Shown: positions 20,940 to 30,304 of the stretch, piece after piece | Numbering within the stretch: the first letter of the stretch is position 1 | Layout: the number at the start of each line of letters is the position of its first letter | NCBI GenBank assembly: GCA_949358305.1 | Contig: OX442321.1 | Coordinates: forward strand, 3,931,605-3,995,604 | Length of the DNA stretch: 64,000 nucleotides | Reading direction: 5' to 3' | Source: Strigamia acuminata | Taxonomy: Eukaryota > Arthropoda > Chilopoda > Geophilomorpha > Linotaeniidae | The notes under the pieces: generated by a model | What the model was told of the DNA's origin: nothing | Seen by the model: the letters and a program-made list of their open reading frames with translations, nothing else | Databases searched by the model: none | Translations under genes and position numbers: made by a program

Positions 20940-20957
20940 TCCCGGGTTTCGGCACCA
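20940..20957 (-). promoter_or_regulatory. Pao1 primer binding site (tRNA-Phe)
   Basis: The plus strand reads TCCCGGGTTTCGGCACCA, the exact 3' end of eukaryotic tRNA-Phe with CCA. It is one base from the 5' LTR. Confidence 0.88.
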
Positions 20958-20958
20958 A

Positions 20959-21609
20959 TGTTAAATTTGCATAAGTTTAAATCAATACAAATCTACCAAA
21001 CAAATTTCCAAAGTCCTGGATACAAGTGGATGAATAAAGTTGAGATGGTGGTGAAATTCAAAGATGGCGTTGGAGCAAAGTAAAAGCACAACCACACGTT
21101 TTAGAGGTAAAAGGTACACTGGATTTTATTCTATTATTTACATAAAAAGAAAAGGCAAAGAATGTGGATGACACGTTCAGTGCACCAATGGAAACGGTGC
21201 TCACAAGATTGGGAAAACCCCACCAATTAAAAGATTAACGTGGGGGTAAAAACCTTATACAAAACTAGAACAGGTCAATACACTTGAAATGATAAATGGT
21301 AATTAATAATAAAGTGTTTACATCATCAAAACATAATAGTGAGTCTTAAAAATGAGAAACAATGAAATCAGTAAATCAATGTAAATTCAAATCAAATATC
21401 AAAATTACTCAAACAAATGGAAATATCAAAAACAATAATGTTATTATACAGCAACAGTTTAAAGCAATGCAATAAATGTAAAAAATGGCAAATAAAATTA
21501 TCCAATCACTAATATAGAAAGGAATAACAAATCAATGTAGCAATCTCGGAATACAAACAACAATTTGAATAATGGTTTACATGACATGTCAAATCACCCG
21601 ATTTTCACA
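20959..21609 (-). repeat. Pao1 5' LTR
   Basis: Same 651 bases as the 3' copy; no difference was found by eye. This is the transcription start side of the element, read right to left. Confidence 0.96.
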
Positions 21610-21614
21610 CAAAG

Positions 21615-22163
21615 CACAAAGCCAGCAATTCAGCTATCGTAACGAGAAGTTTCCCGTGTCGCGTGAACCATCGCCGTCGCAGCAGCGCTAACTGTTGCCA
21701 CCGCCATCGGACGTGAACGGACGCCTGCCCGAACGTGAATCACTGCCCCGTGCCATCGTACTTTGTGTGGAAGACTCGCCGTGAACCATCATCTTAGGAT
21801 CATCGTACGTGTGAGTGAAGAGGAGGAAAATAGCGGAAGCCATTTTCCTAACAACTTGTGTTGTCAAGCGCATTCGCCGCGCTTTGTAGCTTGCAACAGT
21901 CGTTGCAAGCCCTTCCATTGTTCCCGCTTATTATTTCGCGACTTGATCGCATTTTATTCTCATTTGATCATATTAATACTAGTCATTGTATTTATTGAAA
22001 TAAAAAGTGTATATTTTATTAATAAAACTGTCTTTTTATTTCTTTTCCATTAAAATTAACCCTAGATAATTTTGGCCGCCGATTGTAAGTCTTTTAAAGC
22101 ATTCACCTGCGGTTTCAAGCCTATTAATTAGTAATTTGCTTGATATTAACCCGGATCGCAGCA
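21615..22163 (+). repeat. Probable 3' part of the Gp 5' LTR
   Basis: It ends in GCAGCA followed by CG and a primer site, the same LTR-CG-TGG arrangement seen in Gq2 and Gq3. AATAAA at 21999-22004 fits an R region. The beginning is lost or lies left of Pao1, and I could not align it to a 3' LTR, so the assignment rests on the primer site and the gag that follows. Confidence 0.4.
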
Positions 22164-22165
22164 CG

Positions 22166-22183
22166 TGGGGGCCCGGCCGGGAT
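22166..22183 (+). promoter_or_regulatory. Gp primer binding site (tRNA-Pro-like)
   Basis: TGGGGGCCCGGCCGGGAT is complementary to the 3' end of tRNA-Pro at 16 of 18 positions. It lies two bases after the LTR end. Confidence 0.55.
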
Positions 22184-22274
22184 AGATATTGTATAAATTT
22201 TGACAGTTAAAATTTACCCGCCATTTTTATCTTGCTTATCTTTCTTCTCTATCCTTTCTTTGTCTTCATAAAAA

Positions 22275-23042
22275 ATGGCGACTCCTTCAAAAAAGAGACC
22301 GAGAGGAAGGCCGGCAAAGAGACGAGTGGCGACCGATCTACCAGCCGTGGATCAAGAAGTGACTGAGTCACAAGAACTGTTTGAAGCCATGGATCAAACA
22401 GCTAACTGTAACTCGGCACAATTAATCGTGAATGAATTCACGCAAGCGTTGGAGCGACAACAGCCATCCCCGCCCAGCGGCCAGTTGGACTTAAATAATC
22501 CAACTGGAAGTGGCCGTTCCAAGTCGCAAAACGATGATTTGAATTTACAAATTCAATCATCAAGTGCGGAGCACTCGCTGAATTCATCACCAGTTCAAGG
22601 TGCAGCGCATCAAGATTCTGAGAACTCCAATATGGAAGTTTCTCATTCTCCCGTGCGTGTCACCATGATGGACGCACTCCGTGAGCAAGCTAGGCTCGAT
22701 GGAGTAAATGTCACCAGTGAGATGACAGTGGAACAAATCCACAAAGCTATGGTTCGAAAACGAAGTCAAAGAGACGTTGAAATCGTCAGAACAAGCTTGC
22801 AAGCAGAGTTCGAGCAACAGTTTGCAGAAATGCAGCAACAAAACGCCGAACTAAAACAACAACGTGCAAATGATCACGTTAAGTTGTTAAATCTAGAGCA
22901 GGAAAAAGCTTCCTGGCTAATTACTGACGAAGAGCATCAACAAAGGCTCGAGCAACTAAATCAAGCACAAAAAGATTTAGAAATTGCTAATGAAAATTTG
23001 AGATTGGCTAACCAAATTTGCGAGAAGCCAACACGAATTTAA
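22275..23042 (+). pseudogene. gag: Gp Gag, N-terminal part
   Basis: The ATG is preceded by a short AT-rich leader. The extreme N-terminus, KKRPRGRPAKRR, is an AT-hook, a minor-groove DNA-binding motif unusual in Gag. Then comes a Gln/Ser-rich region and a long heptad-like stretch (about 180-255) rich in Glu, Gln and Leu, probably a coiled coil. The frame is lost by one base near 23018-23040 and continues in the next entry. Confidence 0.7.
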
Positions 23043-24004
23043 TGACTGCCGAGCTAACCGCCCCAGTTCGAGCGAGGGAAATAAATCCCTCTTCTCACCA
23101 TGTAGAGAATTATGTTGCAGAACAAGCAGCAAGAGCTAAGCGATTAGCACAACGAGAAAATGAAGTATTTCTCGCTCGACAGCAGTCAGTAATTGATGCT
23201 GGTCAAGCCGCCAAAAGTCAAAGCACTGCAGAGCAGTTATTACGTGCTGACTTAGCTGCGCAAGCTCGTGAAAATGAGATTCTTCGCGCAGATCTATTGA
23301 CGGTACAAGAAAACTTTGCAGTAGTCGTACAAAAAGTACAAGACGTTTGCGGCGTAGATAATTTTGCAAAGCCAGCCCCAGTTTTGCAAAAAGGTGCTCC
23401 CAAATCACCTGAGTTGATTGATTTAACATCAGCTAAACCAAAAGTCAGTCGACAATCAAGCTGGACTGACAGTGATGACTCACGCAGTAGTCGTGGTAGC
23501 CGTGGTAGTCACCACAGTCGCAAAAAGCGAAAGCGACAACCGGACCCGACCGAATATTATCCCCCAAAAGTCCCGCAAAATTCGGATCGATTCTTTAGCA
23601 ATAGCAACCAATTAATTGGATTGCTGGCAAAAAAGAACAAAGAACGTGAGAAATCACATGATCGTGGGAAAGCTCACGATAATCCGCGAGAAGGCTCACC
23701 GAAACGAGATTGTCATGACGACATCCGAGATGGGCCGAGATACCGTGGAAATCCACCGGGTGGTGACCCACCAGGTGGAGATAGTTCAGATGGACATGGA
23801 GGTGGCCACTCACGTGACCACAATTCGAATGGCAATCGAAATGGAAGGGGACCACCAAATGGAGACCGTCGTCCGCCAGATGGCAACGATCCTCCGGACC
23901 CTGATCCACCGCCAGATCCGAATAATGAATCTGCGTCAGATACAGATTCCTCACACCCCAGTGTGAGAGGGCGACCACGTCATAGGACGCGTGGAAGAAC
24001 TTAA
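23018..24004 (+). pseudogene. gag: Gp Gag, middle part
   Basis: It continues the coiled-coil region, then a low-complexity segment with a basic cluster (HSRKKRKRQPDP) that could act as a nuclear signal, and Gly/Pro/Asp/Asn-rich sequence (GGDPPGGD, DPDPPPDP). It ends at an in-frame TAA. The next segment carries on in the same frame, so this is a nonsense mutation rather than the true end. Confidence 0.65.
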
Positions 24005-25298
24005 AATCCAGCGTTCTACACAAAAGATGAGATTGACCAACTGCTGAGGCAGAATGCTCAACAACAGCAGAGAAACAGAAGAGATAAAATTATTTTGCAA
24101 AAAATAAACGAATTTACTTCTGATAAATGGACTCATCTTGCAACAGATGAGAGATTCATTCGATGGGATCGAGTTATTCCTCATGCCTATAATGGAAGTT
24201 GGCAAGCAGGGTCAAACCTCTTGCTAGAAATATTCGAATTAGGCAAAGTTCATAGTTTTAGCTGTGAAGGTGCGTTGGCTCATCTAGTACCAAAAATACT
24301 AGTTGGCGACGTCAAGGTGTGGTTTCGTCGAAAAAACTTCACGAGGTGGGATGACTTCGTTAAACAATTCATGTTTAAGTTTGGTGAATCAAGTGAAGAC
24401 ATCAAGATGTTGTGGAGATGTCTTCAGCAACGAAAAGGCGAAAGCTTACATTCGTACATGCTAAGAGCAGAGAATCTGCTTGGCAAAATGCCACATGCAG
24501 TTACTGACGCAACAGCTGATGATCAATTTCGAGCTGGACTCACAGAATACAGCAAAAATATTCTGATGATGTCAAACGCGCCGGACCACGGCAAATTCTC
24601 CAAATTAAATGAATTCATGGAGGTCAATCAACTTCGCATTGACGAAAAGTACAAAGCTTACCTTACAGACGCTGAAAGGTCTGCGTACTTAAAGCGAGAG
24701 AAGAAACTCGCTGAGCAGAATAATGAAACCTGCAATGGTTTACAGTTGCTACAACCGCCTAATTATGAAGATATACTAGACGAAATGGAGGAAAATAAAA
24801 CTCCAAAAAAGGAGTCCTCCAAAAAGGACGTTAAAAATCCTCATTCTGTGCCCAAGTTACATGCAAATATAACTGGAGCAGAAACTCCGCCGTCTGACGC
24901 TGAAGAAGCTGAAGAAGAGGAGGAAGCAGAAGACGAGACGTTGGCTTTATTGGCCAAAGCAGCGGTGTTTTTAGCAAAAAAATAACCCAGTTGCAGGCAA
25001 ATGGAAGCCAAGAATGAAACCAAAAAATGTCTCATTTGACGCATCAAAGGTGAATACCGAAAAGAATTCAAAATCACCTGCGGTGTCGCCTGAGCGTCGG
25101 TCAGACCCTTGTTCTCGTTCTGCTTCCCCAGCAGCAACTAAAAAGAAATCGCCTGCCACTGATCCATGCAATTTAGGCAAAAAATTAGGGCATTGGCAAA
25201 AAGACTGCCCATCCTCAAAGAAGGACAAACCAGTGTCAACTGCTGAGTTTGAAAAAGCAGTCAAAGTTATAACTGACATGTTTCGAAAAAACTTGTAG
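24005..25298 (+). pseudogene. gag: Gp Gag, capsid and knuckle part
   Basis: A capsid-like domain is coded at about 24120-24700 (FIRWDRVIPHAY, VKVWFRRKNFTRWDDF, KGESLHSYMLRAENLLGKM), followed by an acidic Glu run. The frame shifts at an A7 run near 24975-24982. Then comes a single knuckle, CNLGKKLGHWQKDC, in which the second Cys of CX2CX4HX4C has become Gly, so zinc binding should be lost. It ends MFRKNL and TAG. An old, non-functional copy. Confidence 0.7.
25286..25292 (+). promoter_or_regulatory. Slippery heptamer at the Gp gag end
   Basis: A AAA AAC in gag phase, one codon before TAG. The -1 frame stays open for only a short way here because of later mutations. Confidence 0.5.
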
Positions 25299-25382
25299 AC
25301 GCAGATCCATCAGGTCTAGTGGAGTCGCTGCGTCACCTCCAAAATCGGAATCAGAGAATGAAAATCTGAAGATACTGGAAGA

Positions 25383-27138
25383 TATGACGGTTTATAAGTG
25401 CTATTTATTAATAACACGGCCGAATTTTAAGTGTTTTTTGCGAAACCCGCATTTGTCAATGCTCCGAGTCGCCACTAGATGGCGCGATTATAATTCAGCG
25501 GTAAATTCGAATTGCGAGTTAAGAAAACTGGTAAATAAATATAAGAATATATTTATTTGTATGAAACGACACTTTATTAGGATTAATATAAATATATATT
25601 AATAATTATTGTTCACACTAAGTGATGGGAATCTCTAGTTCAGCAGAAATGGAGATTTGATAATCCATCGATCAACCGATCGATGTGATTGGTGGATCCA
25701 TTTCCGGTCCTGGGTATCCAGTTCCGGTTGTGGTGTGAATTAGCATATTGCTCCTCCGTATCCACTTCCGGCGATACGGGATTGGAGGGATTCGTGGAAC
25801 CCATGTTCCAATTGGTTGATTGGATTAATCTCTAATCCAGTCAGGTTATATAAACCCAAACAACCGGCCATCCGGCAGCTCTGTTTGATTATTTTCTGTT
25901 TGGTATTGTTACTTAAGAAATATGATTCGTTGTTCACGTAAAAAAACCTTTTGGTTCTTTGTTGATTTATTCACAAAGAACCGTTGCATGATTCTACAGA
26001 ATCATGCCACCGCCGGCAATTGAAGTCGAAGTGCTGGGATCATTATGTTGCATAAATGTTACAGTTTACGGTTGCGACGCCGAAGGAGAACCCGCCGTTG
26101 TGCAATTCAGTATCCTCCGGACAGGACCATGTGGTCTTTCTCGGTATGAACGTATTCCGTTACCGCAAGTAGCATCGTTGCTGTTGAGAATTAGTTCCTT
26201 CACCGGATGGTGCCAAAGCAGTCTGTTTTACAGTAACCACGAGTAGCACCAAGTGTTTGGCAAGCTGATTCTCATGGTATTCGATGCCAAAGTAGTCGGT
26301 CTATTATTAGTACCGCGAGAGATTATACTGCTGTGCGGAGCCGCGAGCTATCGACTCCTGTGTACGTGATACCGTCAATCGCCAGACGAACGACCGTGTC
26401 GCGACGCAGGGGACGCTTGATACCGTTCTGCATTGCAAGGCGTATATTTTCTTTCGACGGCAATTGTGTGTTGCGACGGGAAGCCTAATCTTCATTTTAT
26501 TTATAACAGCTAAATATTAACTTGGCGACAAGTTGATTAACCAAGTCAGAAGACTTAATTACGATCACGATTACATCAAAGACGCAAATGTAACTGATAA
26601 GTTGATGACAACTTATCCACAAAAATATCTAAATAAGAATTCACAACGATATGAATTAAATATAATTCATAAGCGGAATATTGATAAGTAAAATGAATAC
26701 ATTTACTTATACCAATATCCTCCCAAAGTTGTGGCGGTGCAGACAAAGTCAACCGCAATGCTCAGATCATTCGATTTATCGACGTGCGATAATTTACACA
26801 GCGAACCAAGGAAACCAGCGAAGCCATATCGGACTCCAGGACACAGCCATCCGGCTTAGATGACATCTGTAAATCAGGTCGAGCGATGGGGAAACCGCTC
26901 CCTTATCCCAGACACGTAATGATATTATTTTAGGACCAATTGGCCTATGCTTTGTATAGTTTAATAGTCAGTTAACTTGCCAAATGTTGGCATTAGTCTT
27001 ATGTATAATTTAGCTCACTGCATATTGTTTGCCAACAATAAATTGTCTTGTATTTATCTCGTATTGTATTCACTGTTATTTATCGCGATCTCTTCCCGGT
27101 ACCATTGTTAAATGGGAGTTGTGGTCGTCACCGTCACA
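25383..27138 (+). repeat. Gq2 5' LTR
   Basis: It starts TATGACGG (TGTGACGG in Gq3, so the canonical TG is altered) and ends CCGTCACA. It includes CACTAGATGGCGC (25473-25485), TATATAAA at 25847-25854, a GATTCTAC-AGAATC palindrome near 25989-26008 and AATAAA at 27037-27042. No difference from the 3' copy was noticed. Confidence 0.93.
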
Positions 27139-27140
27139 CG

Positions 27141-27158
27141 TGGAGGTCCCACCGAGAT
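27141..27158 (+). promoter_or_regulatory. Gq2 primer binding site (tRNA-Gln)
   Basis: TGGAGGTCCCACCGAGAT is the exact complement of the 3' end of a tRNA-Gln. It is two bases (CG) after the LTR. Confidence 0.85.
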
Positions 27159-27966
27159 TAGGTTGCAATTAATTCGATTGAATTGTAAAAGTGAATTTTT
27201 TTGAGATAAATAAGGCTAAAAAATTTGTAAATAAATTTTACAAATTGCAGTTTTAGAAAGTACATTCTGTTTTCTCGAAGAAAATGAATAATACAATTCT
27301 GGACGAAGGAATTGCAACCAGGAATTCTAAATCTATCACACGATGGTTGAGATAGATTTAATCGAAGTATTTAAAAACTAAAGCTTCGGAGAATTTGATG
27401 GATATAAAACACAGAATAGTTATATTTTGATATTTACTTTATTTTTCCGTGAAAAAGTAAAAGTAAGACAAGTTTAAACATGTTTAACGAATCGCAAGAC
27501 AAAGAAAACTTGCAGAATATGGAACTTCAAAGTAAAATCCAGTATTAAGGAGAAGATATAATAATTGGAAACAATTGACAAAGGTTGAAAGTGAATTTAT
27601 TTTATTTTTATGAAATATATAATTTTGGGAATATTTACAAATAATCTCTCGAAGGAATTTTATTTTATCGGTAAAGACTAAAAGTCGAAAAGAACGGACT
27701 TAGTAGAGAACTGATGACGAAAATGATACGTTCGTTATACAATCAGTTGATAACGAACCAGCCAATCAGGAACTAGGTGATCTAAGGATCCCCAGCCCCT
27801 TGCTATTAAAGGAGAGCCAGATCAGATTGAGATCATTCGCTTCCAGACCAGACCAGCAGACGTGTTTCAGTAACCATCCTGACTGCGCCATCCGATTCTA
27901 GTTACGATTCGAAGTTTTCCACCGCTAAAATAGTAAAAAAGACCGATTCAATTATATTTTTATAAA
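27159..27966 (+). other. Gq2 5' leader
   Basis: An 808-nt AT-rich untranslated leader. A donor-like GTAAAG is at 27671-27676; Gq3 has the same hexamer in its leader. No ORF is supported. Confidence 0.45.
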
Positions 27967-28251
27967 ATGGATCCAAACAATCTTCCTAACGAAGAAAAAG
28001 TGGCTGAAGAAAAGGCCGTAGAAGAAATAGTTAGCTTGGATTCAAGTTATGTAAAACTTTGTGACCAAACGGAAATGATTCCCGATGAACTCACACAGTT
28101 TTGTACGCATTACGAACTAGATAGAACTCAGTTCAAAACCATAATCGAAGCTTCTGAATTTGTGACGAAGCGGGCGTTACGTAACATACGTATTAATCCA
28201 ACTCCGGAAAAAAAAAGCAGAACTTTCGAAGGAGAGTTCGGCGAACCATAA
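27967..28251 (+). CDS. gag: Gq2 Gag, N-terminal part
   Basis: ATG opens MDPNNLPNEEKVAEEKAVEE. LTQFCTHYELDRTQFKTI matches the corresponding part of Gq3 Gag (LEVYCRHYQLEVTQF). At an A9 run (28208-28216) the sense frame moves by one base; beyond it this frame soon stops. The change is either a recent mutation or an assembly error in the homopolymer. Confidence 0.75.
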   Translation: MDPNNLPNEEKVAEEKAVEEIVSLDSSYVKLCDQTEMIPDELTQFCTHYELDRTQFKTIIEASEFVTKRALRNIRINPTPEKKSRTFEGEFGEP

Positions 28252-30304
28252 TTCTGGAAAGGACCCAATCCCGTCGCCAAGAGATCTGTCTGAAGAAAAC
28301 CGATCACGATCTAAAACTCCACAACGTAAGTTGGGGGATCAAGCAAGAATTAAAACTCCGTCGGTTCGTAACCAAGATATTCGAGAATTATTTCGAACAT
28401 CAAGCAAGGAATCGCTTGATCAGTCCAGTTTAGGAAATAGAACTCCTCACTCCCGCAACGCCAGTTACCACAATACTCCAAGTATTTCGGAGGTAGGAGG
28501 ATCCAATTTTTCAACTTTTCAACCTGAAAATGCTAAAAAGCAACCCAATCCACATATTTATACGGAGAATGGGACGAGACATTTTGCCAAACAAACCCCT
28601 AGAGGGCGAGGCAATAAATCCGCCATTCGACGGAAATTATCTCCACTACCATCTCCAGTCTTACCTCAAACTCGACAAGAACAATTGAGATTAGACGAAG
28701 TGGAAAAGGAACGAATTAGGCTGGAAGCAATTAATCAAAAACAGATTAACGACGAAAAGATTCGCCAAGATAAACTTGAAGGAGAAGTTGTCAATCAAAA
28801 CGAAGTTCGTAAGTCGATAGACAAAAACGATAAAATTCTAATTAATCAATTACGGGCTCAATGGCGACAGGAACACGATGAAAAGTTCCAAAAGCAACAA
28901 GATCAATACAATAAGAAGTGGGCGGAAGTGAACAGAATTGAAGACAATCAACGCAAGCGGGAGAAAACCTTACAGGAAAGCATCCGGCTAAATCTCGCGG
29001 CGTCCACTCGGGCTAGCCATGGTAGTGAACCCCGAGACCAGACAAATCCGTCACGTGCATCTACCGATGACATTCCAAGCTCACATTTCTCGGCAGAAAG
29101 TTCTACAGAAACTAGACTTCCCTCTGACGGAACTAATATTTCATTTGACTATATTTTGAAAATGCAACAAAATATGGCCGCCCAATTCCAAAAACAATTG
29201 GATAGTCGAATAGATACATTCGTTCAAACTCAACAAACAACTGGGCCGCAACGATCTAATAATCCAGGACCCAGTAAAGTCTTTTTCAAAGGACAAGACC
29301 TTCCAGTTTTCGATGGAAAACAGGAGGATATAGATAAATTTTTATCAGTAGCTAAAACTGTAGCTATTTCAAAGGGATTAACTCTGGACGAAATGGTTAA
29401 TCAAGGTATTCCCACCTATTTGTCAGGATTAGCCCAACAATGGTATGACGAGAATAAAACCAAGTTTACCAACTGGGAAACCTTCGTAGAATTATTTCGT
29501 GAAGAATTCGACATGATTCCAACTACTCGACTCCGAAATTTACGAAAAGTAATCCAAGGAGACGATGAACCTTTATATGAATTTCTAGTCAGATTCACTA
29601 AAGCCCAAGGATCGTATTCCGAAAGAGGAAATGTTGCCACACTTTTCGACAACCTGAATTGGACGAGTTACAATAGATTAATCGATCGAAATCTGTACAG
29701 GAGCGAGTCAGTAGACAAAATCTTTCAATTCGTACGAACGAATAGAGCACTCTTTGAACCCCAAAGAATCCGTACAGAGAATTCCAAGGAAATTGATAAA
29801 GTGGTATCTAACAACCAGAAGTATTCTAAAGATACCAAAAATATGAGACCTTCGGCTCGATCCACTCAAATGATGGAAATAGAGCCGGAAGAAGAAATAA
29901 TGGAAGTCAATGAGTTGACAGAGAATAATGTATCAATGGATAATTTATTATGTGCCATGTCGGAAAATCAGACAGGGAAATGTTTTCATTGTAAACAACC
30001 AGGTCATTTCAAAAGAGAATGTCCTCTGCTTCCAAAGCGAAAATTTAGCAATAATTTCCCTGGAAATAATAATTCCAATAACAATAGCGCTAATCAGCAG
30101 CCGAACGAATTTAAGCGACCACGCCAAAATTGGGTAACTGCCGAAGCTATTGATCAAAAAATGGAAGAGTTAAAAACTGATATGAATAACAGTATGCAAA
30201 CAACGATAAGTAAGAAAGTGTCGGATTTATTTAGTAAATTCTTAGACCCGAAGAACGCTACTACGGCACCAATTACTGAAACCCCACCGGTTCCAAAAAA
30301 CTAG
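28217..30304 (+). CDS. gag: Gq2 Gag, main part
   Basis: It continues from the A9 run. A charged coiled-coil-like region (QEQLRLDEVEKERIRLEAIN onward) is followed by the capsid-like domain (LPVFDGKQEDIDKFLSVAKT, AQQWYDENKTKFTNW, EPLYEFLVRFTKAQG). One knuckle, CFHCKQPGHFKREC, comes before an Asn-rich tail and the conserved RQNWVTAEAID segment. It ends in TAG directly after the slippery heptamer. Confidence 0.88.
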   Translation, partial: AELSKESSANHNSGKDPIPSPRDLSEENRSRSKTPQRKLGDQARIKTPSVRNQDIRELFRTSSKESLDQSSLGNRTPHSRNASYHNTPSISEVGGSNFSTFQPENAKKQPNPHIYTENGTRHFAKQTPRGRGNKSAIRRKLSPLPSPVLPQTRQEQLRLDEVEKERIRLEAINQKQINDEKIRQDKLEGEVVNQNEVRKSIDKNDKILINQLRAQWRQEHDEKFQKQQDQYNKKWAEVNRIEDNQRKREKTLQESIRLNLAASTRASHGSEPRDQTNPSRASTDDIPSSHFSAESSTETRLPSDGTNISFDYILKMQQNMAAQFQKQLDSRIDTFVQTQQTTGPQRSNNPGPSKVFFKGQDLPVFDGKQEDIDKFLSVAKTVAISKGLTLDEMVNQGIPTYLSGLAQQWYDENKTKFTNWETFVELFREEFDMIPTTRLRNLRKVIQGDDEPLYEFLVRFTKAQGSYSERGNVATLFDNLNWTSYNRLIDRNLYRSESVDKIFQFVRTNRALFEPQRIRTENSKEIDKVVSNNQKYSKDTKNMRPSARSTQMMEIEPEEEIMEVNELTENNVSMDNLLCAMSENQTGKCFHCKQPGHFKRECPLLPKRKFSNNFPGNNNSNNNSANQQPNEFKRPRQNWVTAEAIDQKMEELKTDMNNSMQTTISKKVSDLFSKFLDPKNATTAPITETPPVPKN
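30295..30301 (+). promoter_or_regulatory. -1 frameshift slippery heptamer, Gq2 gag/pol
   Basis: A AAA AAC in gag phase directly before TAG, followed by a GC-rich GGCGGGGGTCCTCGAGCCCCC that could fold into the stimulatory stem. Confidence 0.8.

Larger units (their letters stand above)
15135..21614 (-). mobile_element. Pao1, complete Bel/Pao retrotransposon
   Basis: It is bounded by CAAAG duplications (15135-15139 and 21610-21614). The two 651-bp LTRs look identical base for base by eye. A single 1709-codon gag-pol ORF and a clean tRNA-Phe primer site complete it. Everything needed for movement appears present, so this is a recent and possibly active insertion. It interrupts sequence that may belong to the 5' LTR of Gp. 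Confidence 0.95.
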
